Origin: Paraconexibacter algicola | GTDB taxonomy: Bacteria > Actinomycetota > Thermoleophilia > Solirubrobacterales > Solirubrobacteraceae | Reading direction: 5' to 3' | Assembly: GCF_003044185.1 (NCBI RefSeq) | Contig: NZ_PYYB01000003.1 | Coordinates: 399,307 to 463,306, forward strand | DNA length: 64,000 nt | Shown here: one piece after another, positions 17,656 to 25,641 of the stretch | Position numbering within the stretch: the first letter of the stretch is position 1 | Layout of the letters: each line of letters opens with the position of its first letter | The notes under the pieces: model-generated | Database searches by the model: none | What the model saw: the letters and a program-made list of their open reading frames with translations, nothing else | What the model was told of the DNA's origin: nothing | Made by a program: the position numbers and the translations under genes

Positions 17656-19053
17656 TCAGGCGGCCTGCGCCAGCGGCTCCGGATCCGGGGCGAGCGCCAC
17701 GCGCCCGCGCCCGGCGCGCTTGGCGTCGTAGAGCGCGGCGTCGGCGATCCCGACGAGGTCGTCGAGCAGCCCGGCGTGCGTGGGAGCGTGCGCGATGCCG
17801 ATCGACAGGCCGACCGCGGGGAGCTCGGGCCGATCGGCGAACGCGCCGGCGAGCCGGTCGAGCAGCTCGACCGCGTGCGCGTGCGCGGTCGCGAGCGGCA
17901 GCGGGGTCCAGAGCGCGAACTCGTCGCCGCCCAGACGCCCGGCGGTCCCGTAGCCCTGCAGCAGGTGCGCGACCTCGCCGAGCACGAGATCGCCGACCTG
18001 GTGGCCGTGCTCGTCGTTGACCTGCTTGAAGCGGTCGACGTCGACGAGCAGCAGGCAGCCCGCCTGGTGCTCGGTCTCGAGCGCGTCGCGAACCGTGCGC
18101 GTCCAGTGGCGGCGGTTGGCGATCCCCGTGAGGTCGTCGCGCTGCGCGAGCCGCTCGAGGTGGGCGATCCGCTGCGCGGTCCCGCCGTCCGCGAGCGTCG
18201 CGGAGGCGAGCGCCGCCTGGGTGGCGAGGTCGTCGAGGACGTCGGAGTGCAGCTCGGCGCGCTCGAGCGCACGCTGGAGCAGGGACTGGTCGGCGTCGCC
18301 GGAGGTGAGCATCGTGGCGACGACGTTGGCGAGCTGGACGCACGCGACCTCCGCCGACGGGCACGCGTCCCCGGCGGGACCGCCGTGGTGCCAGGCGATC
18401 GCGGCGACGACGGCGTCGGGCATCCCCCAGGCGCGGGCGAGCAGGGCGCCGGCCTGCGCGTGGTCGATGCCGAGCTCCTCGCGCTCCAGCGCGACGCGGC
18501 GGCTGCCGCCGGGCGCCGCGGTCGCGATCGCGTCGAGGGCCTCGTCCCCGAACGCGCGGGGCAGGACGAGCTTCCCGACGTCGTGGAGCAGCCCGGCGAG
18601 GTGCGCGAGGTCGCCGCCGTGGCCGGCGCGGTCGGCGGCGCTCGCGGCGGACAGCGCGACCGACAGGGCGTGCAGGTGCATCTGGCCGTAGGCGGCGCGC
18701 CCGTTGCCGCGGCTGCGCTCGAGGAACCGGTAGGTCGCGGTCTCGAGCGTCAGACGGCGCAGCGCGTCGCGGCCGACGAACATCACGGCCTGCCGGATCG
18801 ACCGGGCGCGGATCGGGTGGGAGCGGCTCGCGGAGTTCGCGAACCGCAGCAGGTTCGCGGCGAACGTCGCGTCGCACTCGAGCGCGGCGATCAGCTGGTC
18901 GTTCGTGGCGTCGGGGTCGTCGACGACGGCGAGGATCCGCTGGACGGTCCCGTCGAAGACCGGGAGCCGGCCCAGGTCGTGCAGGGCGGCCTCGCAGCGC
19001 GCGGCCGCGGCGTCGTCCAGCTCGGTGGTCCAGTCCTCGTGCGTGCCGTCCAT
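17656..19053 (-). CDS. HDOD domain - GGDEF diguanylate cyclase
   Basis: This 465-residue signalling protein has an HDOD domain at about residues 35-230 (ECDATFAANLLRFANSAS, LLHDVGKLVLPRA). The C-terminal GGDEF domain carries RDDLTGIANRRHW and an intact RLGGDEFALW near residue 375. An intact signature implies that it makes cyclic di-GMP. No RxxD inhibitory site precedes GGDEF, so product inhibition by that route is unlikely. ATG 19053 is preferred because AGAGGGA lies 7 nt upstream; an ATG at 19068 is weaker. It is soluble with no sensor membrane segment. It is divergent from the molybdopterin enzyme. Confidence 0.88.
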   Translation of the reverse strand: MDGTHEDWTTELDDAAAARCEAALHDLGRLPVFDGTVQRILAVVDDPDATNDQLIAALECDATFAANLLRFANSASRSHPIRARSIRQAVMFVGRDALRRLTLETATYRFLERSRGNGRAAYGQMHLHALSVALSAASAADRAGHGGDLAHLAGLLHDVGKLVLPRAFGDEALDAIATAAPGGSRRVALEREELGIDHAQAGALLARAWGMPDAVVAAIAWHHGGPAGDACPSAEVACVQLANVVATMLTSGDADQSLLQRALERAELHSDVLDDLATQAALASATLADGGTAQRIAHLERLAQRDDLTGIANRRHWTRTVRDALETEHQAGCLLLVDVDRFKQVNDEHGHQVGDLVLGEVAHLLQGYGTAGRLGGDEFALWTPLPLATAHAHAVELLDRLAGAFADRPELPAVGLSIGIAHAPTHAGLLDDLVGIADAALYDAKRAGRGRVALAPDPEPLAQAA

Positions 19054-19116
19054 GGCTTCCCTCTGCATCGTCCATCGCCGGTCGATCTTGAGCGCCCGGT
19101 GTGGGATGGTGGACCG

Positions 19117-21492
19117 ATGGGAGCGACGACGACCGCCTACCGCACCTGCCCGCTGTGCGAGGCCACCTGCGGACTGGAGCTGACGATCGAGGACGGCGCG
19201 GTCACGCGCGTGCGCGGCGACGAGCAGGACGTGTTCAGCCGCGGCTTCCTGTGCCCCAAGGGCGTGTCGCTGCGCGAGCTGCACGAGGACCCCGACCGGC
19301 TGCGGATGCCGCTGCTCAAGCAGGCCGACGGCACGCACGTCGAGGTGTCGTGGGACGAGGCGTTCGCCGAGGTCGCCCGGCGGCTGCCGCCGCTGCTGCA
19401 GGAGCACGGCCGCGACGCGGTCGCCGCGTACCTGGGCAACCCGTTCGCCCACAACCTCGGGGGGATCTTCTACGGCCGCGTGCTCTTGAAGGCGCTGGGC
19501 ACGAGGAACGTCTACTCGGCCAGCACCGTGGACCAGTACCCCAAGCAGGTCGCGGCCTCCCACATGTTCGGGACGGCGGGCAGCGTGCCCGTGCCGGACC
19601 TCGACCGCACGGACTTCCTGCTCGTCCTCGGCGCGAACCCGCTGGCGTCCAACGGGTCGCTGATGACGGCGCCCGACGTGCGGGGCCGGCTGCGCGCGAT
19701 GCGCGCCCGCGGCGGGCGGCTCGTCGTGGTCGACCCGCGCCGCACGCGCACCGCGCGCGAAGCGGACACGCACCACTTCATCCGGCCGGGGACCGACGCC
19801 TTCCTGCTCGCGGCGATGGTGCACGTGCTGCTCGAGGAGGACCTCGTGGAGCTCGGGCGCGCCGAGGGCCTCGTCCGCGGGCTCGACGAGCTGCGCGAGG
19901 CGGTCGCGACCGTGACGCCGGAGCGCGCGGCGGCCGCGACGGGGATCGCCGCGGCGGACATCGTGCAGCTCGCGCGGGACCTCGCGGCAGCCCCGAGCGC
20001 CGCGGTGTACGGGCGGATCGGGACGACGACGCAGGTGTTCGGAACGACCGCGAGCTGGCTCGTGGACGTGCTGAACGTGCTGACCGGCAACCTGGACCGG
20101 CCGGGCGGCGCGCTGTTCACGACGCCCGCGGCGGGCGGGCCGACGACCAGCGGCGCCGACCCGGAGCGGCCGGGACGCGGCCGCGGGCCGAAGCCCGCGC
20201 GGTGGGCCAGCCGGGTGCGGGGGCTCGGCGAGGTGCTCGGCGAGCTGCCGGTCGCCTGCCTGGCGGAGGAGATCGAGACGCCTGGCGAGGGACAGGTCCG
20301 GGCGCTGTTCACGGTGGCGGGGAACCCGGTGGTGAGCACGCCCAACAGCGGGCGGCTCGACGCGGCGCTCGCCTCGCTGGACTTCATGGTCAGCGTCGAC
20401 ATCTACCTCAACGAGACGACGCGGCACGCGGACGTGATCCTGCCGGTCCCGTCGCCGTTCGAGCGCTCGCACTTCGATGTGCTGCTCTACTCGTTCGCGG
20501 TCCGCGACGTGGCGAACTACTCGGCCCCCGCGATCCCGGCCCCCGACGGCATGCCGGCCGAGTGGGAGACGCTGCTGCGGCTCGTGGGCGCGGTGACCGG
20601 CCAGGGCCCCGACGCCGACGTCGCGGCGATCGACGCGTTCGTGGCCGCGCAGGCGGTCGCGCGCGAGGTCGGCACGGTCGGCTCGCCCGCGTTCGGGCTG
20701 GATCCCGACGCCGTCGGTCGGGTGCTGGCCGTCGAGTCGGGGCCGGAGCGGCTGCTGGACCTGCTGCTGCGCTGCGGGCCGTACGGGGCGGGCTTCCCGG
20801 AGCTGGGCGCGCCCGGGCCGGGGCTGCCGGCCGACGCGACCGTCGCGGACGGGGACGTGCGCCCGGAGGCCGGCCTGTCGCTCGCCGCGCTGCGCGCGGC
20901 CCCCCACGGCGTCGACCTCGGACCGCTGAAGCAGCGGCTGCCGGAGGTGCTGCGGATGCCGGACGCGCTGATCGACCTGGCCCCGGCCGCGCTGCTGGCG
21001 GACGTCCCCCGGCTGCTCGCCGAGCTCGACGCGCAGGCGGGCGCCGCCGCGGACGGCCCGCTGCTGCTCGTCGGCCGGCGCGACCTGCGGTCGAACAACT
21101 CGTGGATGCACAACCTCCCGCTGCTCGTGCGCGGCCGGGCGCGCTGCACCCTGCACGTGCACCCCGACGACGGCGTGCGCCTGGGGCTCGCCGACGGCGC
21201 GGAGGCGACCGTGCGGGCACGGACCGGCGAGCTCGTGCTGCCGGTGGAGCTCACCGAGGACGTGATGCCCGGCGTCGTGAGCATCCCGCACGGCTGGGGG
21301 CACGGGGTGGCGGGGACGCGGATGGACGTGGCCGGCGCCCACGCCGGGGTCAACTCCAACGTGCTGACCGACGAGCTCGTCGTCGAGCCGCTGACCGGGA
21401 CCGCGGTGCTCAACGGCATCCCGGTGGACGTCGCGCCGGCGGGTGACGTCGCGGACCGCACCGAGCCGCTCACCGCACCAGCCGGACGGTGA
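19117..21492 (+). CDS. Molybdopterin-dependent oxidoreductase (formate dehydrogenase/BisC-like)
   Basis: This is a 791-residue catalytic subunit. N-terminal CPLCEATCG plus FLCPKG provide the four-cysteine Fe-S site. SASTVDQYPKQVA occupies the region of the molybdenum ligand. VVVDPRRTRTAREADTHHFIRPGTDAF and VDIYLNETTRHADVILPVPS are molybdopterin-contact blocks. The C-terminal molydopterin-binding domain runs from RSNNSWMHNLP to HGWGHG. No TAT signal is present, so it is probably cytoplasmic. No electron-transfer subunit or chaperone is adjacent, so partner and substrate are unknown. Its end overlaps the transglycosylase gene by 23 nt, tail to tail. Confidence 0.9.
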   Translation: MGATTTAYRTCPLCEATCGLELTIEDGAVTRVRGDEQDVFSRGFLCPKGVSLRELHEDPDRLRMPLLKQADGTHVEVSWDEAFAEVARRLPPLLQEHGRDAVAAYLGNPFAHNLGGIFYGRVLLKALGTRNVYSASTVDQYPKQVAASHMFGTAGSVPVPDLDRTDFLLVLGANPLASNGSLMTAPDVRGRLRAMRARGGRLVVVDPRRTRTAREADTHHFIRPGTDAFLLAAMVHVLLEEDLVELGRAEGLVRGLDELREAVATVTPERAAAATGIAAADIVQLARDLAAAPSAAVYGRIGTTTQVFGTTASWLVDVLNVLTGNLDRPGGALFTTPAAGGPTTSGADPERPGRGRGPKPARWASRVRGLGEVLGELPVACLAEEIETPGEGQVRALFTVAGNPVVSTPNSGRLDAALASLDFMVSVDIYLNETTRHADVILPVPSPFERSHFDVLLYSFAVRDVANYSAPAIPAPDGMPAEWETLLRLVGAVTGQGPDADVAAIDAFVAAQAVAREVGTVGSPAFGLDPDAVGRVLAVESGPERLLDLLLRCGPYGAGFPELGAPGPGLPADATVADGDVRPEAGLSLAALRAAPHGVDLGPLKQRLPEVLRMPDALIDLAPAALLADVPRLLAELDAQAGAAADGPLLLVGRRDLRSNNSWMHNLPLLVRGRARCTLHVHPDDGVRLGLADGAEATVRARTGELVLPVELTEDVMPGVVSIPHGWGHGVAGTRMDVAGAHAGVNSNVLTDELVVEPLTGTAVLNGIPVDVAPAGDVADRTEPLTAPAGR

Positions 21493-22060
21493 GCTGCGCG
21501 GCGCCGAGGCCGCCGATGTCCCCCTGCCCGAGCATCAGCGCGAGGATCCGGGCGACGTAGTCGCGGGTCTCGCTGTACGGGGCGGCGCAGCGGCACGCCT
21601 GCACCGCCCCGGGACCGGCGTTGTAGGCGGCGAGCGCCAGCGGGACCGCTGCGAACTGCTGCAGCAGCCGGCGCATCAGGCGGGCCTGCGCGTCAATCGC
21701 GGCCGCCGGGTCGAACGGGTCGTGCAGGCCGTACTCCTGCGCCGTCCCCGGCATGAACTGCGCGATCCCGAGCGCTCCCGCGGAGGACCGGGCGTGCGGG
21801 TTGAAGTTGCTCTCGGTGCGCAGCTGGGCGGCCAGCAGCACCGCGCCGACGTTCCAGCGCTGCGCCGCCCGGGCGATCATCGGCCGGTAGACCGCCGGCA
21901 CCCAGGACGGCAGGCCGCTGCCCAGGCCGCGGTCCCCCGACCCGCCGCCCGGCCGCGCGGCGCCGTAGCCGACCGACGCCGTGCCCGGGTTGCGGACGTA
22001 CCCGTAGTGCCACGAGCACGCATAGCGTGGTACGTGCGCTGGGCGGCGAGGGGGCAGCAT
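21470..22060 (-). CDS. Lytic transglycosylase, SLT domain, probably 5-prime truncated by the prophage
   Basis: The protein carries a complete SLT fold: catalytic Glu in QLRTESNFNP, then SSAGALGIAQFMPGTAQEYG and LALAAYNAGPGAV. It should cut peptidoglycan to anhydromuropeptides. The only usable start (ATG 22060) gives 196 residues with no signal peptide. It lies antisense across the first phage gene start. Upstream in frame, the sequence is only the shadow of phage genes. I infer that the host gene lost its export signal when the phage integrated; the missing 5-prime part would lie beyond the right prophage end. Confidence 0.75.
   Translation of the reverse strand: MLPPRRPAHVPRYACSWHYGYVRNPGTASVGYGAARPGGGSGDRGLGSGLPSWVPAVYRPMIARAAQRWNVGAVLLAAQLRTESNFNPHARSSAGALGIAQFMPGTAQEYGLHDPFDPAAAIDAQARLMRRLLQQFAAVPLALAAYNAGPGAVQACRCAAPYSETRDYVARILALMLGQGDIGGLGAAQLTVRLVR
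22007..22033. other. Probable left prophage junction (attL region)
   Basis: Coding that looks like the host transglycosylase fades near 21.97-22.03 kb, and phage genes begin at 22059. Here GTGCCACG (22007-22014) and CGTGGTAC (22026-22033) form an imperfect inverted repeat. Serine-integrase sites carry such imperfect arms around a 2-bp core. The exact core cannot be fixed without the right end. Confidence 0.35.
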
Positions 22061-22319
22061 GAGCCGCACGAACCACCCCCGCCCCGTCCGCCGAACCGTC
22101 CGGCGGCACAGCGGCGACGTCGAGTTCCACATCGACAACGCGATCCGCTCGATCAACCACGTCATCGGCGGCACCCAGGACCCCGCCGTCCGCGCGATCG
22201 CCGACCGCATCCGCGTCGACCTCGTCGCCGCGAAGAACGCGAGCGAAGCGCTCATCCGCGCCGCCGGCCGCGAGCACGCCGCCCTCACCGGCAGCCCCAC
22301 CAAGGGCGGGCACCGATGA
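22059..22319 (+). CDS. Small phage protein, first gene of the prophage
   Basis: This 86-residue protein is mostly helical and charged, with EFHIDNAIRSINHVIGG and ADRIRVDLVAAKNASEALI. No known domain is seen. A G-rich site (GAGGGGGC) precedes the ATG. Its stop overlaps the next start (ATGA). It opens a ten-gene coupled run between the attachment site and the terminase genes. Confidence 0.6.
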   Translation: MSRTNHPRPVRRTVRRHSGDVEFHIDNAIRSINHVIGGTQDPAVRAIADRIRVDLVAAKNASEALIRAAGREHAALTGSPTKGGHR

Positions 22320-22627
22320 GCGCGCACCCGCCCGGCCCGCGCCGCGTCCCCGCCTGGGTGCCCGCCCTCCGCGAGCTCGCCGACCAGCCCGGCGGCATCG
22401 CACCGCACGAAGCCGGCCGGCTCGTCCACGCGCACCGCCCCGGCGGCTGCCAGACCCGGAACGCGCGCCCGCTCACCCCCGACGACTGCTGCCAGTGGGT
22501 CGACCGCGACGGGCGCGCCGCCCTCCGGCTCCTCGCGCTCCTGCCGAACCCCGCCGCACTGCCCGCACTGCCGCCGGCGCCCGCGCCGCCCACCGCCACC
22601 CCCGACCTCGACCCGGAGACCCGATGA
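22316..22627 (+). CDS. Phage hypothetical protein, Pro/Ala-rich tail
   Basis: This is a 103-residue protein with a small compact part (PAWVPALRELADQPGGIAPH) and two cysteine regions (GGCQTRNA, DDCCQWVDRDG), then a Pro-Ala-rich tail. It may be a small metal-binding or HTH-like protein, but no family is recognised. It is coupled to both neighbours by ATGA overlaps. Confidence 0.55.
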   Translation: MSAHPPGPRRVPAWVPALRELADQPGGIAPHEAGRLVHAHRPGGCQTRNARPLTPDDCCQWVDRDGRAALRLLALLPNPAALPALPPAPAPPTATPDLDPETR

Positions 22628-23478
22628 TCGTCACCAAGACCCTCGCCCGCGAGATCGTCCACGGCCGCAAGACCGAAGCGCGCATCCCCATCCGCACCAG
22701 CCCCGACGGCGTCGTCCGACCCTGCCCCTACCGGCCGTCCCCGCCGAACAGCCCGCCGCGCACCTACACCGTCCAGACCCGGACCGGCGGCCCCGAGATC
22801 GCCCGGATCGAAGTCCTCAGCAACGCGCGCGCCCGGCTCGCCGACCTCACCTACCCCGACGTGCGCGCCGAAGGGTTCCGCACGACCGCCGCGTTCGCCG
22901 ACGCGTGGATGACCACCCACGACGCCGCCTGGCCTCCGCGCCAGACATGCGCGCGCTGCGACGGCGACGGCAACGTCGACTGCGCCGACTGCTGGACCAC
23001 CACCCCGACCGGCCCCTACCGCGCCCACCCCCTCGACGCGCACCCCTGCCCGCTCTGCGACGGCACCGGCGAAACGCTCGCCCCGATCGACGACGACCTC
23101 GTCCTCGCCCGCTTCACCGACCGCCACCACGACCAGCGCGTCTGGATCGTCCGGTTCCGGCTCCTCGACGCTCCCCGCCTCCTCGCCTCGGACTCGTCGC
23201 ACGGCTACACGACCCGGGCGCGCGACGCGCTCCCCGACGAGCCCGAAGCGGTCGACGACGCTACCCTCGAGCACTTCGCCCGCGACGCCGCCGAGCGCCG
23301 CGCCGGCGAGCCCGGTCGGCGCGCCGAGCACGCACGGCGGCTCATGCGCGCGAACCAGGAGCGCACGAAACGGCTCCTCGCCGCGGACCCGGCGGCGGTC
23401 CTCGCGCTCGAGGAGGCGCGCGCCGCGCGGCTCGCCGCGATCGAACAGCACGCCGACGACGGAAGGAACGCCGCATGA
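22624..23478 (+). CDS. ASCH-domain-like protein with inserted zinc-ribbon
   Basis: This 284-residue protein begins with IVTKTLAREIVHGRKTEAR and has VRAEGFRTTAAFADAWMTTH and VWIVRFRLLD, the order seen in ASCH (PUA-like, RNA or nucleotide binding) proteins. Between these sits a DnaJ-like zinc region (CARCDGDGNVDCADC, then CPLCDGTGET). The last third is charged helix. The combination suggests nucleic-acid binding. The role in the phage is unknown. Confidence 0.6.
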   Translation: MIVTKTLAREIVHGRKTEARIPIRTSPDGVVRPCPYRPSPPNSPPRTYTVQTRTGGPEIARIEVLSNARARLADLTYPDVRAEGFRTTAAFADAWMTTHDAAWPPRQTCARCDGDGNVDCADCWTTTPTGPYRAHPLDAHPCPLCDGTGETLAPIDDDLVLARFTDRHHDQRVWIVRFRLLDAPRLLASDSSHGYTTRARDALPDEPEAVDDATLEHFARDAAERRAGEPGRRAEHARRLMRANQERTKRLLAADPAAVLALEEARAARLAAIEQHADDGRNAA

Positions 23479-23993
23479 CGACCGTGGACCGCAACCCCCA
23501 GATGGACGACCAAGGAGCGACGCCTCACGAGCAGTACTGGCGCGAGGCGCAGCAGGCGATGGCCCGCGAGCGTGACAAGGCGCGCGTCGAGGTCAAGCTG
23601 CTGCGCGCTGCGCTTGAACACGCCGCCGAAATCGCCCGGGACGCGGCAGCCATGCGGTGCACGTGCGAGGGTTACTACACGTGCAACCGCTGCCTGCACG
23701 ACATCGCCAACCGGGCCGAGGACGCAGCCGAGTTCCTCGGTCATGTCCTCCAAGGCGACGAGGCCACGCTCGACAACCTGCGCGTCACCTACGGCATCTG
23801 CGGGGGTTCCGGCGAGCCGATGCAGCGGGACGACGTCCCGTACGTCCCCGCCGCCCTGCTGGACGAGGCGCGCGGCGGCTTCGAGCGGCTGCAGGGCATC
23901 CGCTACGCCGAAGTCGTCGCCATAGCGCTGACTGCTGCTTCGACCGAGGACGGGGACAACCCCCACATGGACCAGAAGGGGAGCGATGACTGA
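23475..23993 (+). CDS. Phage hypothetical protein with Cys cluster
   Basis: This 172-residue protein has a helical N-terminal half, then CTCEGYYTCNRCLHD, which can form a small zinc site. Its first 11 residues (MTTVDRNPQMD) match a tiny open frame at 60233 almost exactly. Its last residues hold both junction repeats (TTCGACCGAGGACGGGG, then the ATGGACCA motif). It is ATGA-coupled to the previous gene and overlaps the next start by 8 nt. Confidence 0.6.
   Translation: MTTVDRNPQMDDQGATPHEQYWREAQQAMARERDKARVEVKLLRAALEHAAEIARDAAAMRCTCEGYYTCNRCLHDIANRAEDAAEFLGHVLQGDEATLDNLRVTYGICGGSGEPMQRDDVPYVPAALLDEARGGFERLQGIRYAEVVAIALTAASTEDGDNPHMDQKGSDD
23491..23985 (+). repeat. Junction repeat B, two copies
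   Basis: ACCCCCAGATGGAC (around 23494-23507) lies near the start of the 23475 gene, and ACCCCCACATGGACCAG followed by AAGGGGAGCG (23959-23985) lies directly before ATG 23986. The peptides read PQMD and PHMDQ. Confidence 0.6.
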
Positions 23994-24633
23994 TCGCCGC
24001 TGCAAGGCTGACCGATTCCCACCGCAGGTCATTGACGCGATGGTCCGCTACGCCGCCGAACCGGTCGATGACGACGGTCACACCGACTGCTACTACGCCG
24101 GGATGCTGGACGCCGCCCTCCGTGTGATGGCCGAGCCGCACCCGGACGAGGTCGCGGCCATGCTGGACCCGCTCGGTATCGAGCTTCCTTCCGCTTCGAC
24201 CGAGGACGGGGGCGTCACCGGCGTCCAGGCTCCCGCCGGGCGCAGTCGCGCCGCGCGTATGGCCGCGGAGTTCAACACGCACCCGAACAGCCTGGGACCT
24301 GCGCACGTCCGCGCCCTCGCCGCGACGCTCATGGGCGAGGAGTCCCAGGAGCTACTGGTCGAGTTGACCGGCGACGAGGCCGACCGCAGCAAGATCGCGC
24401 GCGAACTGGCGGACGTGACCTACGTCGCCTACACGATCGCTTGGAGCTACGGCATCGACCTCGACGCCGCGCTGCGCGAGATCCATCGTGCGGCGATGGA
24501 CAAGATCCATGCCAACGTTCGCCGCGAGGGCGACGGGAAGATCATCAAGCCGCCCGGCTTCGTGCCCCCGGACATGACCCGCGCTGTCGAACGCGGCCTC
24601 TCTTCGACCGAGGACCGGGGCGACGATGCCTGA
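23986..24633 (+). CDS. Two-part protein with C-terminal MazG-like NTP pyrophosphohydrolase
   Basis: Residues 1-70 are a separate small domain (MVRYAAEPVDDDGHTDCYYAGMLD... written here in part). Residues about 85-190 are an all-alpha MazG-like fold with the metal signature EESQE...ELADVTYVAYTI, then ALREIHRAAMDKIH. Such enzymes hydrolyse NTPs or ppGpp-like nucleotides. A junction repeat, which elsewhere ends genes, lies inside the frame at 24195-24211 between the two parts. The gene therefore looks like a fusion of two formerly separate genes. It ends with another repeat copy. Confidence 0.68.
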   Translation: MTDRRCKADRFPPQVIDAMVRYAAEPVDDDGHTDCYYAGMLDAALRVMAEPHPDEVAAMLDPLGIELPSASTEDGGVTGVQAPAGRSRAARMAAEFNTHPNSLGPAHVRALAATLMGEESQELLVELTGDEADRSKIARELADVTYVAYTIAWSYGIDLDAALREIHRAAMDKIHANVRREGDGKIIKPPGFVPPDMTRAVERGLSSTEDRGDDA

Positions 24634-24850
24634 GGTCGCCCGGATGTACCCGACCATTCGTGAGTGGCTTCGCGGCGGCACGGTCGCCACCGAACCCCTG
24701 ATTGTCGAGCTGCTCCACGCCATCAACCACGCTGACGCTGGGGGTAGCTTCCGCGCAAGCCAAGGCAAGCCGTTCTGCGGCGAGTGTCACGTCTGGCGTA
24801 GCCAGCAGCATCGTTCCGCCCCTTCGACCGAGGACGGGGGCGTCGCATGA
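24626..24850 (+). CDS. Small phage protein with CxxC
   Basis: This 74-residue protein has a helical N-terminus (YPTIREWLRGG...IVELLHAINHADAG), followed by PFCGECHVW, a possible half zinc site. It ends with the repeat-encoded STEDGG tail. It overlaps the upstream stop by 8 nt and the next ATG by 4 nt. Confidence 0.55.
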   Translation: MPEVARMYPTIREWLRGGTVATEPLIVELLHAINHADAGGSFRASQGKPFCGECHVWRSQQHRSAPSTEDGGVA

Positions 24851-25155
24851 CCGCTCACGATCACCGGACGTTCGTTCCGGGCTGCTATCGCTGTGAACTC
24901 GGCCGCGACGAGGCGATGGACGCCCTCGTGGCCGAGCGTGACGAAGCTCTGGCCGAGGTCGAGACGGCATGGACGGAGGGCTATGACGCCGCCGTCCACA
25001 TGCTGCGCGTTGGCGCGTCGTGCGCGAGCGGGCAGACGGAGCAGGCGCTTGGCCAAGCGGCAGACGTCGTCGCGCGGTGCCGCGACGAGCAACACGACTG
25101 GTGGGTCCGCCATCGCCCTACTTCGACCGAGGACCGGGGTGAAGCCGATGCGTAG
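24847..25155 (+). CDS. Small phage protein, helical
   Basis: This 102-residue protein starts with a CYRCELGRDEAMDAL motif, then a long amphipathic helix (LVAERDEALAEVETAW), and ends with the repeat tail STEDRG. The CxxC plus following helix suggests a small metal-bound dimer, but this is speculation. Confidence 0.55.
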   Translation: MTAHDHRTFVPGCYRCELGRDEAMDALVAERDEALAEVETAWTEGYDAAVHMLRVGASCASGQTEQALGQAADVVARCRDEQHDWWVRHRPTSTEDRGEADA

Positions 25156-25333
25156 CCGCTGCGGCGTCGTCAACGGCGACGAGTACGAATGCGCCCTGTG
25201 TGGCGGGCTGGTGCCGAACCCGGAGGGCACGCTCTCGGCGGCGTCGACGACATGGTGCGCGGAGGCGCAGCAGCAGGCCGCGATCCGGCTTCGGGACGAC
25301 GCCCCTTCGACCGACGAGGAGGGGAGCGCGTGA
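25148..25333 (+). CDS. Very small phage zinc-ribbon-like protein
   Basis: This 61-residue protein has YECALCGGLVPNPEG and a later TTWCAEAQ, giving three cysteines arranged as half of a zinc ribbon. It ends with a variant of the junction repeat (PSTDEEG). The start is ATG 25148, which overlaps the previous stop by 8 nt. Confidence 0.5.
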   Translation: MRSRCGVVNGDEYECALCGGLVPNPEGTLSAASTTWCAEAQQQAAIRLRDDAPSTDEEGSA

Positions 25334-25641
25334 GCCTGCGACACGGGCGACTCGCCCACATGATCGACGAGATCCGCGACCACATCCGCGACCACCCACA
25401 AGCACACGTCCTCATCGCGAGCCGATCGCTCACCCCCGACGACCTCGCACCACACCCGCCCGGCGCACGCGTCCGGCATGACCGCATCGACCTCGCCGAT
25501 GGCGGCACCGTCCGGTTCGTCCGCAGCCCCGCAGGCGGACGAGGACGCGCCGTCGACGCCGCATACGTCGACAGCGACACGCCGACGAGCGTCATCGCCG
25601 CGATCGCACCGTGCATCGCCGCCGTATCCCGAGGCGCGTAG
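25330..25641 (+). CDS. Phage hypothetical protein
   Basis: This 103-residue protein has a GTG start overlapping the previous TGA. A basic-acidic helix (MIDEIRDHIRDHPQAHVLIA) is followed by beta-rich sequence with RIDLADGGTVRFV. No family is recognised. It is the last gene before a 181-nt noncoding stretch. Confidence 0.5.
   Translation: MSLRHGRLAHMIDEIRDHIRDHPQAHVLIASRSLTPDDLAPHPPGARVRHDRIDLADGGTVRFVRSPAGGRGRAVDAAYVDSDTPTSVIAAIAPCIAAVSRGA

Larger units (their letters stand above)
23939..25324 (+). repeat. Junction repeat A, six copies at ends of small genes
   Basis: Consensus TTCGACCGAGGACGGGG (some copies have an extra C). Copies are at 23939-23955, 24195-24211, 24603-24620, 24823-24839, 25122-25139 and 25306-25324 (variant). 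All are read in the same frame as STED(G/R)G or a close form. All but the second lie 6-30 nt before the next start codon, where the GAGGA/GGGG part could serve as a ribosome-binding site. Confidence 0.8.

Noticed and set aside
15658..19116. Very long plus-strand open frame upstream of the molybdopterin enzyme
   Set aside because: It is antisense to uvrC and the HDOD-GGDEF gene. Only the part from 19117 resembles a protein family.
22061..22435. Upstream extension of the lytic transglycosylase frame
   Set aside because: It is the reverse of two coupled phage genes and gives no signal peptide; the frame is open by GC bias.
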